Assembly: GCF_001422365.1 (NCBI RefSeq)
Contig: NZ_LMMT01000019.1
Coordinates: 1,077-65,076, forward strand
Source: Pseudorhodoferax sp. Leaf265
Lineage (GTDB): Bacteria > Pseudomonadota > Gammaproteobacteria > Burkholderiales > Burkholderiaceae_C
Direction: 5' to 3'
Length of the DNA stretch: 64,000 nt
The translations under genes were made by a program, and so were the position numbers. The notes below the pieces were generated by a model. The model was not told where the DNA came from. It saw only the letters and a program-made list of their open reading frames with translations, and did no database searches. Below, piece after piece: positions 62,501-64,000 of this stretch. Numbering within the stretch: the stretch's first letter is position 1; each line of letters starts with the position of its first letter.

Positions 62501-64000
62501 TTGCCTTCACCTCCGAAGAGGGCGTCGTCACCGGAATTGCCATAGAGCCGATCGTTGCCCTCGCCTCCAGACATGGAGTCGTTCCCGAGACCGCCGGCAA
62601 TCGTGTCATCACCTGCCAAGCCTTCAAAAGTATCATTCCGGCTGGTTCCATGTTGATCGTCATCCGCACTCGTTCCGAGGAAAGTACGCCTATGAATCTC
62701 CTCACGACCCCAAACGGTACCGTCGGCGAACAATATGGATTGAACGCCATTCCCTTCACTGACATAAAACCCACCAATCGTGATGGAGTCGGAGGAGTTC
62801 TTTATAGAGACCTTTAGCTCCTCAGAGTATGTGTAGGAATTGGAGAAAGATATGTCGTCGGGGCTGATGCCTTCCTTGAACCTCAATTGACTCAGTCCAA
62901 GCCCCCCCCCGATTGTGTCTTGGCCATCGCCTCTACCGAAGTAAATAACGACACTCCCCCCACCCCCGAGACGGTCGTCGCCCGCGCCTCCGTCCAAAGT
63001 TGCATTGCCGCTGCCGCCCGCAATGGTATCGTTGTCGTCACCCCCGTACAGGACGCTGCTCCCACTCCCGCCGATGATGTGATCATTGCCGTAGCCGCCC
63101 GATATAGTTACGGCGGCATCGGTGTAGACATAAATCACGTCGGAATTGGAGGTCGATAGCTGCCTAATATACTCCGCTTCAATTTGTCGAGCATCCCAAA
63201 AGGTGCCATCAGAAAATTCGAACTGCCGGACGCCAATGCCAAAACCGTCTTCAACCGTAATTGAATCCGCCGTTCCTTTGATCGAAACAACAAAGCGATC
63301 GTTAGAACTCAAATCAATATCCGACGGAGAAACACCGGCCTTAAACCGAATTGTGTTGTGGGGCTGGACTGCGGCACCAGCAGCAGACATAATCGTATCG
63401 CGCCCATCACCCCTGCCGAAGAGATAAATGTTGTTTCCAATGCCTCCATAGAGAAGATCATTACCGCCACCTCCATCAAGGACATCGTTTCCTTCGTGCC
63501 CATGTAAGCCATCCTCGCCCAAACCGCCAACAAGCGTGTCGTCCCCAGCACGACCAAAAAGACCATCCCTGCCATCTGATCCAGCCAGCGAGTCGCTGCC
63601 CAAACCGCCAGTTACATTAATTCCTTCAGGACCTTCATCCGAAGTGACAACCACTGCTCTCTGATAGATTTCGCTTAAGTTCCAAGTTGTACCATCGTCG
63701 AAAACAATGCTCTGCAACGTATTTTTCACTGTTCCAGCATCGTTATCCCAATACTCGAAATTTCGAATATCGATTATGTCGCGGCCATTGCCAAGCGAGA
63801 TAGTTAGGTTGGAATATATCCGTGACATAGAGACAACGCCGGCAGATACCCCTTGCTTCAAGCGCAAAGTCGACTGTCGTCCAAAGTCAACTACGTCATG
63901 GTCGTCGCCAAAGCCGAACCGGTAGGTTGCGCCGATACCCCCGAAATACAGGTCTTTGCCCGCCCCGCCGTCGAAAATCGATCCTACCCCGTAACTAGAG
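56557..64000 (-). CDS. Giant RTX repeat protein, N-terminus beyond the window
   Basis: At least 2,480 residues are visible; the frame is open at the right edge, so the 5' end is missing. Calcium-binding GGxGxDxxx nonapeptides are spread throughout. Four HCBP-related modules (for example LRFKEGISPDDISF) lead the visible part. Three cadherin-like (CADG) domains lie at about 61800-62080, 60300-60600 and 57610-57900. Between them are 3, 8 and 2 copies of an 81-residue unit (VENLTLTG...GNxxANxLxGGxGxDTM). The C-terminus (LNPVIAANWQ) fits a type I secretion signal. Such proteins are secreted adhesins, S-layer or biofilm proteins. No type I secretion genes are in the window. Confidence 0.93.
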   Translation of the reverse strand, partial: SSYGVGSIFDGGAGKDLYFGGIGATYRFGFGDDHDVVDFGRQSTLRLKQGVSAGVVSMSRIYSNLTISLGNGRDIIDIRNFEYWDNDAGTVKNTLQSIVFDDGTTWNLSEIYQRAVVVTSDEGPEGINVTGGLGSDSLAGSDGRDGLFGRAGDDTLVGGLGEDGLHGHEGNDVLDGGGGNDLLYGGIGNNIYLFGRGDGRDTIMSAAGAAVQPHNTIRFKAGVSPSDIDLSSNDRFVVSIKGTADSITVEDGFGIGVRQFEFSDGTFWDARQIEAEYIRQLSTSNSDVIYVYTDAAVTISGGYGNDHIIGGSGSSVLYGGDDNDTIAGGSGNATLDGGAGDDRLGGGGSVVIYFGRGDGQDTIGGGLGLSQLRFKEGISPDDISFSNSYTYSEELKVSIKNSSDSITIGGFYVSEGNGVQSILFADGTVWGREEIHRRTFLGTSADDDQHGTSRNDTFEGLAGDDTIAGGLGNDSMSGGEGNDRLYGNSGDDALFGGEGNDTLGGESFEYPVWEGAGNDTLDGGAGNDALDGGYGNNTYLFGKGDGRDVISYWRYAEENRFNVLRFKEDVSPWDISFGRVEAGSGYPDNLIIYFRSGTDSILIQRFFDPAYSGVQEIRFANGTIWNLASITSAIGDSSPFVAVALADQQATASAAFSWTFPAAAFVDPDSDDAVTYSATRDNGEALPTWLTFDSASRTFTADAAGSIFGPLQIRVVATDSKGQSASDVFTLVTAGPGQVEMIRGTDGPDNLLGTAGNDAISGGRGKDRLDGRLGADTLIGGEGDDVYVVDNSYDAVVEGRGEGVDLVQSSISYSLGDNVERLQLVGAAAINATGNALSNELVGNAAANALDGGVGADTMIGGGGNDVYTVDDFDDVVQELAGQGSDIVRSSVSYKLGDNLESLLLTGAGGVSGIGNDLDNALTGNSGANTLDGSAGADTMQGGSGDDVYIVDNAFDVVGESANAGSDGVIAAVSYTLGANVENLSLSGAVGISGTGNELGNQVRGNIGDNLLRGMAGNDTLDGAGGADTLVGGSGDDTYLFGRSSGQSILADGDATNGNQDRLLFKTGIAISDIAISREGDSLVLSIKGTADQVRVDGYFASGGINGSHIEEIRFTDAPAVIWNYSVVLDLIQANRSPAVLAALPDQVAGTNQAFDWEFSASAFGDPDAGTTLSYAARLVSGEALPAWLTFDAAARRFFGTPTPQDAGILQIRVTATDQYGLSTNDVFSLSTAIRGTGDADYLTGTDAADLIYGEAGNDTVDGAAGPDTMFGGTGDDTYIVESVSDSVVEIAGEGTDTVQSSVSYVLSSGVENLTLTGAAAISAAGNNSANSLRGNSSANVLDGGAGADTMAGGAGNDTYVVDNSGDIVTEAASSGTDLVLSSVTYTLATNVEQLTLIGANAINGTGNATANLLTGNAAANVLSGGAGADTMTGGAGNDSYIVDNASDIVTELLDEGHDTIRTSVTYTAAINVEALELTGTGAINGTGNALNNTLTGNSAANVLNGSAGADTMSGGAGNDTYVVDDAGDVILEIVAEGTDVVQATVSYTIGANVETLTLTGTAATSGTGNAANNTLNGNSAANVLDGGAGADTMVGGTGNDTYVVDNVGDVITEAAGAGTDIVQSSITYTLGTNLENLTLSGSAAIDGTGNSASNVITGNSAANVLTGGTGADTLIGGDGDDTYFVDNAGDVVDEGVGQGTDSVQASATYTLAANVENLTLSGTAAINGTGNSSNNSLTGNSAANVLNGGAGVDTLVGGMGDDTYVVDEATDVVIEAASAGTDTVQSSATYALQNNVEKLTLTGTAAINAIGNALANTLTGNATSNVLDGGAGADSMSGGAGDDTYVVDNTGDVVTEAASAGTDTVRSGLTYTLGANVENLALTGATAIDGTGNTANNVLTGNAGANSLTGLAGDDTLDGAAGNDSLVGGTGNDTYLFGRGDGQDVVVENDTTVNNMDKIVFKAGVAVADVSAVREGDALILRINGTVDQVRVNGYFANNGANAAMVEEVRFADSPTVWNYAYLAAMVGNNAPVLASALADQSANAATPFDWTVPAGSFTDGDPGAVLTYSATLENLTALPSWLTFDPATQRFAGTPTGADAGTLQVRVVAHDQFGASTSDVFALTVVAAEPGIRGTAGADTLAGTVGDDLILGFAGNDVLSGGGGNDTLDGGIGSDAMSGGAGDDVYLVDNTSDTVTENASEGTDAVQSSMTFTLGANIENLTLTGTAAIDATGNSLANTLTGNDAANALNGGTGADTMLGGLGDDIYIVDNASDSVIEGADGGVDLIRSSVARTLGANVENLTLTGNTAINGTGNGLANVLTGNTSANTLTGGAGNDTLIGGKGWDVLVGGDGHDVYLLARGDSTDAIAETGSSSTNQDTARFGADIAADQLWFRQVSNNLEVSVIGTSDKFSITNWYLGTQYRVERFESGNELALTSGQVQNLVNAMASFAPPAAGQTTLPADYAATLNPVIAANWQ
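56990..57450 (-). repeat. RTX 81-aa repeats, block of two
   Basis: Two copies of the 243-bp unit, anchored by codons for NVENLTLTG at about 57090 and 57330. This is the most C-terminal block, just before the final nonapeptides. Confidence 0.85.
58240..60180 (-). repeat. RTX 81-aa repeats, block of eight
   Basis: Eight tandem units; the recurring NVENLTL-type codons fall at about 58351, 58603, 58848, 59089, 59331, 59577, 59820 and 60061. The spacing is about 241-252 bp. The protein units are similar but diverged, for example SVTYTLATNVEQLTLIG and SATYTLAANVENLTLSG. Confidence 0.88.
60930..61650 (-). repeat. RTX 81-aa repeats, block of three
   Basis: Three more diverged units, with anchors near 61032, 61288 and 61530. 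They are less regular than the block of eight. Confidence 0.8.

Overview
The window looks like chromosomal DNA from a GC-rich betaproteobacterium, probably a Burkholderiales/Comamonadaceae-type soil or rhizosphere heterotroph. This is inferred from the GC-rich codon use, the abundance of LIV-type ABC importers, TRAP and orphan Bug-type solute receptors, and the density of small-molecule catabolic operons. No rRNA, tRNA, CRISPR array or replication origin was seen.

Region A (about 0.35-9.66 kb) is a divergent catabolic locus. On the minus strand are a zinc-type alcohol dehydrogenase, a cupin and a complete LIV-type ABC importer. On the plus strand are an MhpA-like flavin monooxygenase, a Bug receptor and an NTF2-like protein. 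Region C (about 26.6-31.5 kb) has the same compositional style. It carries a GntR/FCD regulator and a divergent operon: FAH-family hydrolase, Bug receptor, DUF1185-type protein, quinone oxidoreductase and VOC/extradiol-type dioxygenase. The same near-palindrome, TTGTGCATAA, lies in both divergent promoters, so A and C are probably two halves of one GntR-controlled aromatic or phenolic catabolic pathway.

Region B (about 9.7-22.5 kb) separates them. Eleven minus-strand genes read DUF1330, SCP-type thiolase, 3-hydroxybutyrate dehydrogenase, LivG-LivF-LivK-LivH-LivM, 3-oxoacid CoA-transferase A and B, and a quinone oxidoreductase. A TetR gene lies upstream, followed by a tannase-family lipoprotein esterase. 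Together they encode a complete 3-hydroxybutyrate to acetyl-CoA route with its own importer. A strong inverted repeat upstream of the first gene is a candidate TetR operator. A glycine-zipper lipoprotein and an OmpR-type two-component pair follow (23-25.8 kb).

Region D (about 31.6-48.3 kb) is a third catabolic block, almost all on the minus strand: tartrate-type dehydrogenase, FAH hydrolase, D-2-hydroxyacid dehydrogenase, hydantoinase B and A, IlvD/EDD dehydratase, ketopantoate-reductase-like protein, TRAP transporter (DctP, DctM, DctQ) and a GSA-like class III aminotransferase. A divergent RpiR regulator with a TTG start closes it. The set suggests dehydration and retro-aldol-type cleavage of a sugar acid or a nitrogenous acid, but the substrate is unknown.

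Region E (about 48.3-55.2 kb) is an accessory island. It holds a decayed IS3-family (IS51-like) end and long gene-poor DNA. It also has an XRE regulator with a palindromic operator, several small unknown genes including a frameshifted copy of a neighbouring gene, and a Fic protein.

Region F (55.3-64 kb) holds a GT4 glycosyltransferase and the 3' part of a giant RTX protein (at least 2,480 residues in the window, N-terminus beyond the edge). The RTX protein is built from 81-residue repeats, HCBP-related modules and three cadherin-like domains.
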